Assembly (NCBI GenBank): GCA_001632435.1
Contig: KV424015.1
Span: 1-64,000 of the forward strand
Reading direction: 5' to 3'
DNA length: 64,000 bases
From: Calocera cornea HHB12733
Taxonomy: Eukaryota; Basidiomycota; Dacrymycetes; Dacrymycetales; Dacrymycetaceae
Shown piece after piece: positions 21,828 to 31,983 of the stretch (position 1 is the stretch's first letter; every line of letters starts with the position of its first letter). Under the pieces are notes generated by a model. That model was not told the origin of the DNA, made no database searches, and saw nothing but the letters and a program-made list of their open reading frames with translations. Made by a program: the position numbers and the translations under genes.

Positions 21828-24800
21828 TCATATCTCCATCTCTTCATCAACACCATCTTCAGTGCCAGGCTCCCCATCTTCGTCTTGTCCGTACATATCG
21901 AACACTTCCACTTCGGCCCCGCCGACGCCCGAACCAACGACGCATGCCGTTCGTCGTCCTTCCCGTCCGTTCACCGCAAGCTGTACTGTGCCGCTGCCGA
22001 AGGCGTACTTTCGCAGCTCCCTCCATCGTGCCACCGGAAGCGTTATACTGGGCATCTAGCGAATAATCAGCACCAACGATGGGGCGAAAGATATAGATCC
22101 TGATAGCGATGCGCGCATGCGATCGGGAAGCGGACAGAGAAGAAAATAGAAGCGCAAAAACAGCCAGAAGGGAAAACGACCTCACCTCGCCAGCATGTTG
22201 CGCCTGCTTTGCCTTCGAGAAGACGTCCCCTTCGTCTCGTGCAAGGCGGTGATACGGAAGGTCGGGGTAGAATGTAGAGCACAACACCGAACCTGAAACA
22301 CAAGCGGTGTAATCAGCCACGCGTTGCCCCCAAACAGCGGGAAATTTCAACTGACGTGCTTCGCGATCGGGATCAAGATCGGCGACAACGCCCTGACCTT
22401 CCACCGTTTGCCGCCGGCGCCGCACGACCAGCACGAGGTTGACTTCATCGAAAAAGTCGAAATCCAGTAATTCCCATTGCCACTGCTTGTCGTTCTCAGG
22501 ATCGGCAGGCACTCTTCGTGAGCGTTCATCCAGGTCAGGGAGGTGCACATCCAGGATTGTCGCGTTGGATCTAATCGGAGCAGCCGCTTCTTTGTCGTAT
22601 TCCAGCTTCAGAATGCATACTGCATCGGGCGCCGAGATGGGTCAGCACTGGGAACGAGATAGTGAAATAGCGTGCAGCTCACGCGACGGGCCGCTCCCGC
22701 TCCCAGGTTGTGGATGTTGGCGGTCATCCCGAATTCGAAGTGCTACATATTGCACCCTTGTCCCATCCTAAACGACGCGAGATGAGGGGCGCTGCTTTTC
22801 ACGTTCGGTGGCAACGACTGCTCACCATAGCCGTAACCCAGACTTCCTTGTAGCCACTTTCCGCAGACGCGAGATCCTCTCCGCGGGCGGTTGCCCAATG
22901 TTGCAGTACATCCGCAGTGCGGCCTACTGCGCCCGCGGCCTTCACGCAGATTCGTTGGCACATTTGGCCAATTTCATCCGCAAGTGCGACGAGGTTCCGC
23001 TCCATATCCAATACAAACCTCTCAGCCGTCGTTTTCGAAGGTGGATAGTCGTCGTCACTGATGGGCTTCAAGTCTAGGTCTGCCATCTCGGCCGCTCCAG
23101 AGCCGACAGGCGGACGTTGCATGCGATAAACCTGCTCCTTGGGTCGCTTGAGCGCTTGACGGGCCTCCAGCAAGACAGCATCCAGCGCCTTCGTTCCAAA
23201 AGCGGTCGATGCCGCTTGCTCGGTGGGTGTGACGGAAGGGGTGGGGCCCACAAACCACCCATCGACTGCCGAGCCCAATAACCCGGTGTCCAGGTACTCG
23301 GCAACTTGTAAGGGATCATGCATCGGGTGTTCAGGCTGTGTCTGGCCGTCCTGGATAGACAACCGCTGTGCTTCTGCACCGCAATGAGCGTGTTGTTCGC
23401 ATGAAATGGCAGTTACGCTTACCCCAGCGAAGCCATATCATCATTCCATCAAAGGACCAACGTTCTTCAAGTATGTGGGTAGCGAGTGCCTGGCTCAGCT
23501 CGATCATTCGCAGTACTGCCGAGATACCTTCTTCCACCTCCGTCCTCCGGACGTCGAAGTCGGAGTAAACCTCTTCCCTTCAGCGGACCATCAGCCAAAA
23601 TTCACAAGCATCAGCACTCGACATACCACACCGCCCAGCCCTTGAGTTCCTCCAACAAAACCACGCATCTTTCACACGCCGGAACAATGCGCTCGGCAAT
23701 GTTTCGCTCCATCAACTTCAGAGCGTTCTGGACGGTAGAGTTCCAGCTTTCCCAAGCCCGCTCCGTTAAGAGCCCGAGGAATTCTACCATGCTGGGCCGT
23801 GGGCGCCCGGTGCAGAGCAGCGATACAAGGTCAAACATCGCGTTCGTCTTGCCCTCTCCTTTCTTCTCCAGCGTCTGAAACCATCGTGCTCCTATGTCCT
23901 TCGCCCCCTCTAACCCGTCGGAGCCCATCCAAGCCTTGGCCATCTCGTCCACCGCCTGTTGTGTGAGCACGAGCAAGTCGCGCAGAAGCGAGGATATGAC
24001 GGCGGTGGTGCGTAACGGTCGCGTGGCAAGAAGAGGTAACATGAGGCTAGCCCCTCCCACATAGTGCCCATCTTCCCCGTTGGAGCCATCACCACGATGA
24101 AACGCCACCATGAGAATACGCTGGTCGCTGATCATGTGCACCGCGTATGGCACACAGTCACCTCCGAGGCTGAAGTACCCAAGTGGATATGTGCCGTCGA
24201 GGAAGAAGTGGACGACGCCGGTGTCATCCGAGACGACAAGGAGGCTTCCATCATTCGCGCAGCTGGCAATAGCCTCGTCGTCCTTGATGCGGGAACTCGG
24301 CGTATCCTGTCCTCGTTGTGGCTGTATGCTCGCATCCAGGCGGTCGACGAGAAGCGAGGGGAAGGCGAGCAGGTGGGGCGGTAGAGTTGAAGACTGGGAG
24401 GCAGTCTTGTCCTTGCTTAGGGAAAAGATACTATCCGTTCTGTGTCCTACCTGAGTATATGCGCTTCGGATGAAGAATCTGCGAGAGCTCACTTTACCTC
24501 CTTGACGGGAGTCAGATACGGCATAGTTCGCAGCAGACTCTGTGCTGATCCAAGCTGCATATTGCGTCAGTGAAGTGTGCTGGCGAAGGTATAGCCATGA
24601 CGCACGATGGGATCCTCCTTTTTTGGCTTTGGCTTCTTCTTCGGCGGCCCTTCCTCTTCCTTCGGCCGCTCCTCCTCCTGCTCGAGCCACCAAACATCCT
24701 TCAGACGGGCGGGAGGTGTCCTCTCTGGGCCTTTTCCTTTTCCAGCCGGGTCAGGCAGATGGTCGAATGGCACGACGAGAGACGTAATTTCGTGACCGTC

Positions 24801-25140
24801 GTGGACCGAGTGCAATGTGAGGCGAGCGGGCTCTCGGGCGATTATCAGAAAGTTTCCTAACGAATCATAAGCACAAGCCTCCTTCCAGAGAATGTAGCTG
24901 CTCACCATCCGGGCTCCACGCAAGCTCGACGAAGCGGTCCTGCTTGCCCAAGCTGAGGTCCCACACCCTCGCTCCCGTCGCCTTCCAAAGCGAGACGCGA
25001 TCTACTCCCTCATGTTCGGACACCAGCACCAATAGATCTTTGGTTGGACAGAAGGAATTACGTGTCAAACGAGAAGCAGACGATAGTGAGAAGGAGGAGA
25101 GAGAGGTGAATGTGCGCTGGGCCGGCGATGGGGCAGACAT
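21828..25140 (-). CDS. APC4: Anaphase-promoting complex subunit 4
   Basis: A many-exon minus-strand gene of roughly 800-900 residues. The start MSAPSPAQRTFTSLSSFSL and the N-terminal exons form a WD40-like propeller (V-S-L-W-K-A-T-G, E-L-A-W-S-P-D-G). The central part has the APC4 long-domain signature: L-L-C-T-G-R-P-R-P, then L-L-T-E-R-A-W-E-S-W and P-A-C-E-R-C-V-V-L-L-E-E-L-K-G-W-A. The last exon (L-A-V-N-G-R-E-G-R-R followed by V-E-V-F-D-M) is the usual APC4 C-terminal strand pair. APC4 is a scaffold of the APC/C ubiquitin ligase that drives mitotic exit. A lysine- and acid-rich insert sits in the propeller. It is followed upstream by the small gene at 25439-25905 on the same strand. Confidence 0.88.
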
Positions 25141-25438
25141 CGAGGTGGTCCGAACTGGAATTTGGCAGGAGGCGCGCTCTTGGACGCGTTAGAACCCTGG
25201 CGGCGCGTGCTGCCGGCCCGAACGCTGCCGGTACATTTCTTACCACCATGTAGCCTAGTTCAGAGCTCGCTTTTCTGGTTTTAACGTGCTCTCCACTGTC
25301 ATGTCATCCTCGGCATTTATTGGAAACGAACGGAACAGCAATGACTGTATGTGATATATGCAGCGTGATGATAAAACATCCGTCACTGCTGTAGACTACT
25401 GCCGCGTACGAAAGGGGAGCGCTCAAATACGATCCAGC

Positions 25439-25905
25439 TCAGATAACGCAGGGAGGTCCGTCTCCGAGCTGCCTAATAATCTCGCTGATACGGCTGATGG
25501 AGGGTTTAAGCCAAATGTGCAGCAGGAAACGTGGACTCGGACTTACACGGTATTCCCGGAGCCATTTCCGAAGAGCTCGACCTTCTTGCCGGCATCCACG
25601 CCGGACTGCTTGAAAGCGCGGCGGAAGTCAGCAGGCGTGGCTTGACCGATGCGCTGCGCGATGACGAAGGAGTATACGAGGTTGGCGCCGTCGGCGGACC
25701 TGATCTGGAGGTTGTAGTGCTTGCCCTCCGGTGTCAGCTGCAACAGGTGAACCCTCAGTCTTTTCTCCGAACCCGAAGAGGAGCGACTTACAGCGACCAT
25801 CTCGAGCTTGTAGTTATCGTTCTGGAACACGGTGCTCTCCGTGTCCGGGAGCTGACGGAATTTGACCGCGGGGATGGAATCAATGAACTGGGTAAGAGTG
25901 GCCAT
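25439..25905 (-). CDS. Small conserved protein of unknown function (~119 aa)
   Basis: Three exons. The ATG at 25903-25905 gives MATLTQFIDSIPAVKFRQLP. A 54-nt intron (GTAAGT...TTGCAG) joins K-L-E-M-V-A to L-T-P-E-G-K-H-Y-N. A second GTAAGT intron joins G-N-T-V to R-I-S-E-I-I-R-Q-L-G before the stop at 25439. No signal peptide or membrane helix; looks like a compact cytosolic alpha/beta protein. I do not recognise the function. A near-consensus TATA box lies about 65 bp upstream, suggesting strong or inducible expression. A decayed paralogue sits about 700 bp further upstream on the same strand (26460-26816). Confidence 0.82.
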
Positions 25906-25969
25906 CTGGATTTGTAAGGTGGGCTCGGTAACCGGTCCTGTGATAGCCTGGACACTGCTCGCACATGCT

Positions 25970-25978
25970 CCTTTTATA
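25970..25978 (-). promoter_or_regulatory. TATA box of the small-protein gene
   Basis: TATAAAAGG on the minus strand, about 65 bp upstream of the ATG at 25905. Confidence 0.65.
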
Positions 25979-26459
25979 ATCTCTCGACGATACAGCTGAG
26001 GATTGAACCTGCAGTGGCTTCATTCCGTGGGTGTTCCGTGGCCAGTGTCGACGGACAGAGCCGAAGCTGGAATGGTTTGCGGCCGCCACCATCGGCTGTC
26101 TGCTCGCGGCTATGCGCACGACGGTTTCAATTCAATCCATGGTACATCTATCATACTTCTACATGCGATTTCATCAATGCCCCGCAAGCGAGGTGGACGC
26201 CCGCAACTGATTATGATCATGCGGTGCGTCACACAGCAAGGGACGTCAGATGGGCTGCCCACCCACCGCCCGCTCTCTATGGGGGGAGCGCAGCAACGTT
26301 GCAGCTTTTACGGCCAGCGCCAACGAAGCTGTCGCATCACACTGTCCATAAGCTTTAGGTGGATGTGGTGCACTTGTGTGTAGTCGCTACTGTCTGCAAG
26401 ACACGCAGCGGGGCATGATTTTGTCACCACCCCACCGTATGCAACTGGATTCCTTGTAC

Positions 26460-26816
26460 TGTCATACTTGCTCGACCTCCTTGAAAGGGCAGCGGAAAGG
26501 GGCAGGCATCGCTCGCTCAACGTGCTGACCACTTCAGATGCAAAGAACAAGATCGGCTCCAGCGACGGGCTTGCTCTGTACCGTTTAGTTCTTGCCTTCA
26601 GGCGTCAACCTAAACAGGGGTCACGCGCCGCCCAGCCCTGTGAAGAGCAAGGCGGCATGCTACTCCCATGTGAAGCTTGGGAACCTCGTTCTGGAACAGA
26701 CAGACTTGGGCGACTGGGAATATCTGGAACGTGTCAGACTGCAGCCCATAAAATGGATGAGAGCCAACATGTTTTGCCACAGGAGGCGAGCTAGTGGGGT
26801 CGAACAAAATAGTCAT
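26460..26816 (-). pseudogene. Decayed paralogue of the 25439-25905 small-protein gene
   Basis: On the minus strand, F-Q-I-F-P-V-A-Q-V-C-L-F-Q-N-E-V-P-K-L-H-M aligns with F-R-Q-L-P-D-T-E-S-T-V-F-Q-N-D-N-Y-K-L-E-M of the intact gene. After an intron-like stretch ending TTTAG, L-T-P-E-G-K-N-stop-T-V-Q aligns with L-T-P-E-G-K-H-Y-N-L-Q. Further on, A-D-L-V, G-Q-H, A-M-P-A-P-F-R-C-P-F-K matches A-N-L-V, A-Q-R, A-T-P-A-D-F-R-R-A-F-K. At least two in-frame stops break the copy. It is the remains of a tandem duplication that kept the exon-intron position. Confidence 0.72.
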
Positions 26817-28672
26817 TGGAGTTCACTGCAATAGATCTCCTAATGGCCTATGTCGATCGAAATTATGGGAGACATTCTCGGTGAGCGATTACCTGGAAGA
26901 ATTCCACGGAGTGACTGCTCTGGTAAACTGTGCCGAGCCGAAAGGCCAGATGCCTTCATCCACATACCTCCCCATGATTCTCCCGGCAGGGTTCGGCCTG
27001 GGTTCAACGAGGGTTACGCCGGCAAGTTGACTGTCCCCCACGAGCGTATTGTGTGGTTCTTGTCCAACCTCCAATTTAACACGGAATTCCGGCCACTAAA
27101 GGCATGCTCATTGACATTCATAAGTAATGTTGTGAGCAAGTGTCGGGCCATCGACAGCACAGCACAATGCCCCCGACGCGGTGAGCTCAGCCGAGATCCG
27201 GAAAAGCTGCATCAGAACCACCAGCTTCCTGCATCTTCCACCGAGAAGCAGCAGCATTCGAGGCCGTGTGAGAATTTGCCCGTTCAAACAGTGAGCGCAA
27301 CGTGTTCGATCGGGATCGGGGCTCCCACGCCCGGGATACCTTGCGGCCGGGTAAGAGCGACCGGTGCAGCACAGCGTCTGTCGCAGTCGGCAGCGTCCTG
27401 GTAGGATCGACCAGGACGGTATCTAGATAGGCCCGAGACGCCAGGCGCTGCCTGACTCGTATTTACGTACAGTGCGCCAGAGCCAGCTCGGGATACAAGG
27501 CGACCTAAGAATAAGCCGCCGGGCGCGACGTCGCGTGCGGTCAACGCACGTCCATCAATCCCTGAACCCTCTGCGGCGGCTACGCCCATCCGCATAACAT
27601 GCCCCTCGTCCTTCTCCAGCACCGTCGATCATGCAGGGTGTGCCTGTATCGGGCATCTGCCCCGCAGAAGCTCGGCTCGCATGGTGTGATGAGGACGCGG
27701 CTCTGCGGGACATTGAAAGCACGTGGGGCCGCCTCTCTGCACCGAGTGCACCAGGACGTAAGTGTGACGTTCGAGCGCTCGACGTTCTGTGCATGCTAGC
27801 CATTGCTATTCTGGGAACGGCCGTTGGTTGTGACGAGCGCACTACATTCGCGGTGTTCGTTGAATCACCGGCGTGTTGTGCTCTGCGTGGCCTTCAGTCT
27901 CCCGAAGGCTGTTCCTCCGAGTGTTGTGCGCGCTATGACAGCTTGCTTGCGGCTTGTACCAGATAGCTCGAAGCAGGAACTGAAGGTTCTCCGCCATGGA
28001 CAGTAGCCTGAGTGAGACATCAGCCTCAACGCAACGGCGGTCTTCCACTTACCCAGCCAACTCTCCCAACCGCTCCCCCCCCAAAGCATAGCGGAAATGG
28101 ACAGCTTCAGCATCTCCAGTGCAACTGTGAGTCGTCTTCCCAGCTGTCTGGTACCAAAGTCTGAGAATAGCGCAGCTCGCCGTGGCCGGGAACAGCATTG
28201 GATACATCCTACAGTCCGCGCAGGTGACATTAGGGGGATACTGAGCCCGCCGGTAGCGGGAAGACCCTCAAGCCGAGCAGCGTCGTGCCCTGTCTCACCC
28301 AGTAGATGTGCTTTTGTCGGAGATGGGTTACGGATGGAGGAAGGAGTGGCGGGTGACGCAGGCTTTGTTGTACAGTTTTGTAGACGGAGGGAGATGGTTG
28401 TGATATAACTGTTTTCAGCTCCAGATCAAGTCACCGAGACAATTAAACGAAAGCGCGGAAGGAACTGCGAGGTTGATCACCGACATTTGCAAAGGTCAAC
28501 GGCGTTGAAACAGGCATTGTTGCAATTGGCCCTCGCCAGCAGGAACTGCATCGCATGCCCTCCGCTTTCTTTGCCACTGCACCGTTGCTTCTGGCAGGTA
28601 CGAGCATCGGGATAGTCCGACATGTCCATGTTATACAACATCCAATTCCGGATATACACTCTTGACACCGAT
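26817..28672. other. Gene-poor stretch
   Basis: About 1.85 kb. Several open frames exist on both strands but none shows a motif, a supported splice structure or a family I know. No clear repeats. It may contain old pseudogene sequence like its left neighbour. Confidence 0.4.
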
Positions 28673-29154
28673 CTAATCGTACTGCAGCAAGACTTAGACG
28701 TCGCCTCTTGCAACGAAGCTGAGAGACGTACTATAACCCTCTCCGGCAAGGCCTCTTCCGGTGCGGTCCCCTCGCGCCTCTGCTTGTCCAGGTTTGCGCT
28801 GAGTTTCCCTGCTTTTGGGTTGCTCGTATTCACGCCCCGTGAATTCGCCTACAGAGGGCTCTTAGATACTTGTCAACGACGTTGGAAAGTCCATGCGCTC
28901 ACCGCTTTAGCCCTCTCCTCCGCCGCCCTCGCTGCCGCCTCCCGTTGCGGCACCGACATCCCCGCTGTCCCCGCCGGCTGCTGGGTAGTACTGAGCTTGC
29001 GCCCTTGCTGCACGCTCTGCTGTGCGGCCGGACTCGGAGCCACTCCCCCGCCTAGTCGGTGCCCTTGAGGAGCAGGCTCAGTACGCCCTCCAGGGGCCGA
29101 GCCGAGTGCCTGCCCCTCTCCGGGCATCTTTGTTCTTGAACATAGTGCACCCAT
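28673..29154 (-). CDS. Small protein with N-myristoylation-like start
   Basis: Three exons give about 125 residues. The ATG at 29152-29154 encodes MGALCSRTKMPGEG, with Gly2 and a nearby Cys that fit myristoylation plus palmitoylation. The middle part holds H-R-L-G-G-G-V and a charged helix (R-E-A-A-A-R-A-A-E-E-R-A-K-A). Across a 54-nt intron follows R-G-V-N-T-S-N-P-K-A-G-K-L-S-A-N-L. A third tiny exon of eight coding bases plus TAG, reached by a GTACGT intron, gives the ending E-R-V-I-Y-D. Fungi commonly encode small proteins with this layout (MG-C start, A-A-R-A-A-E-E-R helix, N-P-K-x-G-x-L motif), but I know no established function. Likely peripheral on the inner face of a membrane. Confidence 0.75.
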
Positions 29155-29919
29155 GGTGCGATTGTGGGATGAGCGGGAGAGAGTGAGGTGAGCGGGAGAG
29201 GTGCACTGGAACGCAGGGGGAGACGTCACGGTGCTGCGGGGTAACAGCGGCGTGATAGGTCCCTGACGGGTTTGAGGCACCATCAGTGGCTGTGGGCTTG
29301 GCGGCATAACAAAGCATCTGTAAAAGGGATTTGCTAGCCATAGCTGGGACCCCTATATATGCTATGTCGGGGTCTTAGTGGCTATGTACAAGGAACTCCC
29401 ACACAGCATTGCTACCGAAGCGCTCCCTGCGCTATGGGTGCTATCGTTGCCATCATGTAACCGTTTAAAATGGTGTTAGGATAGCTATTTGACCCCCAAA
29501 ACACAACCGTACAGTAGCTTCAAAGCAGGAACACATATAGAAACGGAATCCGCTGATAACCAGGGAGATTTGAGAACTAATTGTCAAAACGTCCCAAATG
29601 GGTCGGACCCATTTGAACACAGACCTGCGCGCGCGTCCTGCAATGGCCCTGAGTCATGGCAGTCCGGTTGCGGGTGCGCTGTTTCGTAGCCTCTGCCCGT
29701 TCTGCCCTCTTTCGCCTTGACTCCAAACAAAATCAGTCGAGTGCAATTGCGGTCTTCTCGAATAATAACCCACACTAGAGTATAGAATGCACCCCTCTCC
29801 ATCCGGGAGCTCCATGGATGTGGGTCATCGCGTCCTTTGCTTCGGAGATGCCATACTCATCATGCTGATAGGGCACTGGCCACGCCAGTAGGACCACAGA
29901 TATCGAGCCTGTGCTAGAA
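29155..29919. other. Intergenic; left edge of accessory island
   Basis: About 760 bp. Contains an imperfect inverted repeat at 29347-29375 (GGGACCCC/CGGGGTC) and a perfect 19-nt palindrome at 29596-29614 (AAATGGGTC, centre G, GACCCATTT). No gene supported. Confidence 0.45.
29596..29614. promoter_or_regulatory. 19-nt perfect palindrome upstream of DUF6532 gene 1
   Basis: Nine-base arms around a single central base, about 310 bp before the ATG at 29920. It could be a dimeric regulator site; chance is not excluded. Confidence 0.3.
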
Positions 29920-31623
29920 ATGCCCCATCAATCAATATCCGACAAGTCTATTAGGGTGTGCCTAGACGCCATCGTGTCTCCCGGCTCAGGATCGAGATCA
30001 CAGGAGATCGCCTCGATTGGAGGTGCGTGGACTACCCCAGCTTTTCCAGCCGATTACTCATACCATCCTTCATCAGTAGCTCATCCAGCACATTCCCGCG
30101 AGTTTTTGGGTACCGAAAATTCTCTAGCTTCGAAGCTCGCAACCCCGATCATTGGCTCTAAGCCGAGTATGGGGGATGAATCGAGGTCCTCAAGTCTCAT
30201 GGGCAGGGGGGTCGAGGGAATGCAACGTGAAGGAGCAACAAGAAGCAATAAACGCCTCCAAAGCCTTTCACCGCCCGTGCGTCGCTCCTCCATTTCGTAT
30301 GTATCCAGCTGCTAACTCAAGCATCAGCCCACGGATGATGTAGAGCCTGACAGACAACGGAAGCGCAGTCGAATCGGCACAGGCATTAGCATCGGTATGT
30401 ACAGAGTGGACTTGGAAGAGATGCCCTTGTTTGACTCTGAGTCAGGGACGGGGAAGCCTAGCTCCCGACGAAGGCCATCCGTGAGGACTCTATCTCCGAA
30501 TTCGAGCGAGAGTTTTGTTGCCAACACACTTAACCCCATGGGCGAAAAATTGTCATCATACAATCCGGACATGCAAGTCACTCTTCAGTGTGCAAAGAAG
30601 TGGTATCGCATACAGCTTTTGACGATAGACATGTATGGCGGAACGGAGGACACGGACGAGGCCAATCTTACCGCAGCGGCGGATGCTGCCAATCATGAGG
30701 CCATTACCGCAATCCCCCCTCATCCTCTTATCGATTTCGCCACATACCCAGGACAACGTACTTTGGTTCGCATTGTTATTGTATTTCTAGCGGGGGAATG
30801 TACTGATGTTGTTGTCAGATACGAAATACGAGATACTGGCTTCGGGGGCGATTCAAGACGAAGACCCAGAATCTTATCTGCAGTGCCTATCCAGATGTTT
30901 TCAAGTTATACAACGAAGCTGAAGCAATCCAACAACAGCTGATGAAGGAGACAAGCGAGATACGGAGGAAGCATATCCAAAAGCAGCTACTGAAGAAACA
31001 GCGTCAATGCGGCACAGGCATCACCAGACTGCTTCAAAGTGAGCACTGGATCTATCAGACCTACGACTGTCTTGCCGTGCGCTTTTTTCCGTACCCCGCC
31101 GTTTGGCAGTATCGACTGATCACTTCCACAGAACAATTCCCCGTGCTCTGGCCTTTTCCTTCATGAGGCCATCAAAGAATTAATGGCAGCAATGTGCTAC
31201 AGCAAGTCGCCCGGATGCGGAGATGCGGCGCGTCATCCAGACTTCTTTGATCCTCCCCCTAGGCCTCTTATCGCGTTTTCTTGTGCCATTGTACGTCTCT
31301 GACGTCCTCCGTGATCCGACAACTAACCCACTGTAAGATTCATCACGTTCTGTCATGCTACCAGAGCGGAGTGTTCAAGCCCAGAAATCTCGATCTTAAC
31401 GCGGAAACTATGTACTTTGAGATGCTGGGTTTACTTGATGACTATGCGAGCTCTGACCCGAAGGCGTTTGAGGAGGGTATGGCGGAGCTCAGCCAATTCT
31501 GCTTGTATGTCGTATTCACCTGTTTCCACGCGGAGCCAGCTAACGTTCTCTTTTCAAAGTTCTCGGTACAACATTCGTCGGGTACGCAGATCCAAACTGC
31601 ATATCACGGGGGTGTCTAGCTAG
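29920..31623 (+). CDS. DUF6532 protein (copy 1)
   Basis: About six exons give roughly 480 residues. The start at 29920 (MPHQSISDKS) is the first ATG of the frame; upstream exons are possible. The N-terminal half is disordered and Ser-rich. A 51-nt intron (GTGCGT...CATCAG) joins L-S-P-P to P-T-D-D-V-E-P-D. The C-terminal half is the DUF6532 fold: Y-W-L-R-G-R-F-K-T-K-T, then H-P-D-F-F-D-P-P-P-R-P and the signature LIAFSCAIIHHVLSCYQSG, followed by a helical end. DUF6532 is a domain of unknown function greatly expanded in mushroom-forming fungi. The final splice (GTATGT...TTTCAAAG) leads to a basic tail ending at 31623. Confidence 0.72.
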
Positions 31624-31800
31624 TATGTCAGCGCCTATGTGCGATTGAGGTTTCTGTCTTGGCTATGGAGTGGACCGTATGATTTCGCATATGTAAGAAA
31701 GGTTGGCAATTGAGTCTTATTATCTTTGAAACAGACAAGTTCCGCAGTACTTGGGTATATGCGTCGGTTTGCACAGTGCTGTATGGACAGCGATAAGACT

Positions 31801-31908
31801 CTATGTAGCTCTATGGCTCTCTATGGTTCTCTATGGCTCTCTATGGGTTTCTACGGCTTTCTACGGCTTTCTACGGCTCTCTATGGCGTCTCTATCGCTG
31901 TCTATGGA
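31801..31908 (+). repeat. 10-bp-period tandem array, copy A
   Basis: About ten units of the form TCTAYGGYTC, for example CTCTATGGCT and TCTACGGCTT, run with a near-exact 10-bp period. The array ends about 75 bp before the ATG of DUF6532 gene 2. Same period and core as the arrays at 55681-55750 and 60411-60470. Confidence 0.85.
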
Positions 31909-31983
31909 CGCGCCTGACGTCAACGCAGGGTGTCGCTATTGAAGGACCCTCGCGACGCGTCTAGCTTGGCATCGTCCATCATC

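Noticed and set aside
26889..27074. 61-codon minus-strand frame beyond the small-protein pseudogene
   Set aside because: Checked for similarity to the neighbouring small-protein family; none visible.
29347..29381. CACTA-like terminus reading CACTAAGACCCC on the minus strand
   Set aside because: No matching partner end was found in the window, so it cannot be called an element end.
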